From: SHLQ01 sp964562985
GTDB taxonomy: Bacteria > Actinomycetota > Acidimicrobiia > Acidimicrobiales > SHLQ01
Length of the DNA: 14,015 nucleotides
Assembly: GCA_964562985.1 (NCBI GenBank)
Contig: CAZLWE010000076.1
Span: 1 to 14,015, forward strand
Reading direction: 5' to 3'
Shown here: positions 13,791-14,015 of the stretch, one piece after another
How positions within the stretch are numbered: position 1 is the first letter of the stretch
How the letters are laid out: every line of letters begins with the position of its first letter
The notes under the pieces: generated by a model
What the model was told of the DNA's origin: nothing
The model's database searches: none
Seen by the model: the letters and a program-made list of their open reading frames with translations, nothing else
Translations under genes and position numbers: made by a program

Positions 13791-13844
13791 CTCGTCGGGC
13801 TCATAACCCGAAGGTCGCAGGTTCAAATCCTGCCCCCGCCACCA
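13791..13844 (+). tRNA. 3' part only of tRNA-Met(CAT), probably initiator type; 5' half missing
   Basis: The anticodon arm is intact (TCGGG-CTCATAA-CCCGA, 13795-13811, anticodon CAT at 13802-13804), as is the T arm (GCAGG-TTCAAAT-CCTGC, 13817-13833), followed by the 3' acceptor strand CCCCGCC, discriminator A and encoded CCA (13842-13844). Three G-C pairs at the base of the anticodon stem are the mark of initiator tRNA. The 30 or so bases upstream contain no 5' acceptor strand and no D arm, so this cannot fold as a complete tRNA. It looks like the 3' duplicate left at an integrase attachment site, or a recombination or assembly join. Confidence 0.8.
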
Positions 13845-13848
13845 ATCG

Positions 13849-13881
13849 AAAGGCCCGGAAACTTAACGTTTCCGGGCCTTT
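13849..13881 (+). terminator. intrinsic terminator downstream of the tRNA fragment
   Basis: A perfect 14-pair stem, AAAGGCCCGGAAAC (13849-13862) against GTTTCCGGGCCTTT (13868-13881), closes on a 5-base loop. The A and T runs at its ends make it potentially bidirectional. It begins four bases after the CCA, as expected for a natural tRNA terminator, so the sequence right of the fragment is probably the original tRNA downstream flank. Confidence 0.85.
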
Positions 13882-13898
13882 GTCGTTCTGAGGCAGTT

Positions 13899-14015
13899 TT
13901 ACAGAACGGACGAGCATGTACCGAGGATGTACCAGCATGTCCGCAGCGCCCGGATCCGGATGCAATCGTCGATAGCCGTGAATTGGTAATAGCGCTTCTT
14001 CCGTTTGCCGCCGCC
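13899..14015 (-). pseudogene. IS481-type transposase fragment, truncated C-terminally, continues beyond window
   Basis: The last 117 bases read on the minus strand as 38 codons ending in TAA. The first 25 (about 14015-13941) include KRKKRYYQFTAIDDCIRIRALR, which closely resembles the integrase-core (rve) strand of IS481-family transposases, where KRYYQFTAIDDCTR is typical. After RALR the similarity stops abruptly and 13 unrelated residues follow to the stop. The upstream part of the gene lies beyond the right edge, so I cannot say whether a full element is there. The break point coincides with the ATGT(A)CC repeats, which suggests recombination between the transposase and the tRNA flank. Confidence 0.65.
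13916..13942 (+). repeat. three short direct repeats at 10-11 base spacing
   Basis: ATGTACC occurs at 13916-13922 and 13927-13933, and ATGTCC at 13937-13942, one per DNA helical turn. They lie between the terminator and the transposase fragment. Just upstream, CGTTCTG (13884-13890) and CAGAACG (13902-13908) form a 7-base inverted repeat. Such spacing could suit arm-type integrase or other protein binding sites, but this is unproven. Confidence 0.45.

Noticed and set aside
13768..13844. Complete tRNA-Met gene, or a tRNA with an intron
   Set aside because: No 5' acceptor strand or D arm is found upstream, and the break lies before the anticodon arm rather than in the anticodon loop, where bacterial tRNA introns sit.

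Overview
The window is a GC-rich bacterial segment that most resembles Actinomycetota, probably an Acidimicrobiia-like lineage. This rests on the rod-shape cluster mreB-mreC-mreD-mrdA-rodA followed by an RNase E/G gene, two enzymes of families that commonly use coenzyme F420 (a DUF385/Ddn-type protein and an LLM-class oxidoreductase), and actinobacterial-looking proteins throughout. A run of 100 N inside a repeat array shows that this is a scaffolded draft assembly.

Left region (1-1897). On the minus strand, a DUF385/Ddn-like reductase gene (1453-1010) is followed after 20 bases by an AhpD/carboxymuconolactone-decarboxylase-like gene. That gene appears to end at a TGA at 308-306, but the same frame stays open to the window edge. 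The TGA replaces exactly the second cysteine of the family signature E-x11-C-x2-C-x3-H, and a bacterial-SECIS-like hairpin follows it. I read it as a probable selenoprotein (CxxU), running off the left edge, that gene callers would split into two ORFs. This is the main discovery candidate. The ndk gene diverges from this pair across only 36 bases.

Middle region (1945-9159). A DUF3179 lipoprotein gene on the minus strand diverges from a compact plus-strand operon for the rod elongation machinery: the actin homologue MreB, the scaffold proteins MreC and MreD, the transpeptidase PBP2 (MrdA) and the SEDS glycosyltransferase RodA. Several of these genes overlap or nearly touch.

Repeat and RNase region (9150-11668). 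Near-identical tandem units of 106-108 bases, each able to form two strong hairpins, begin on the rodA stop codon and span the assembly gap. A structured leader of about 300 bases without a gene then precedes an RNase E/G gene whose product has a long Arg/Gly-rich N-terminal tail.

Right region (11669-14015). An LLM-class flavin/F420 oxidoreductase gene and a convergent AstE/aspartoacylase-family gene are followed by the 3' part only of a tRNA-Met(CAT), probably initiator, with its terminator. Short direct repeats and a truncated IS481-type transposase fragment come next. This end looks like the scar of an integration or recombination event at a tRNA gene.
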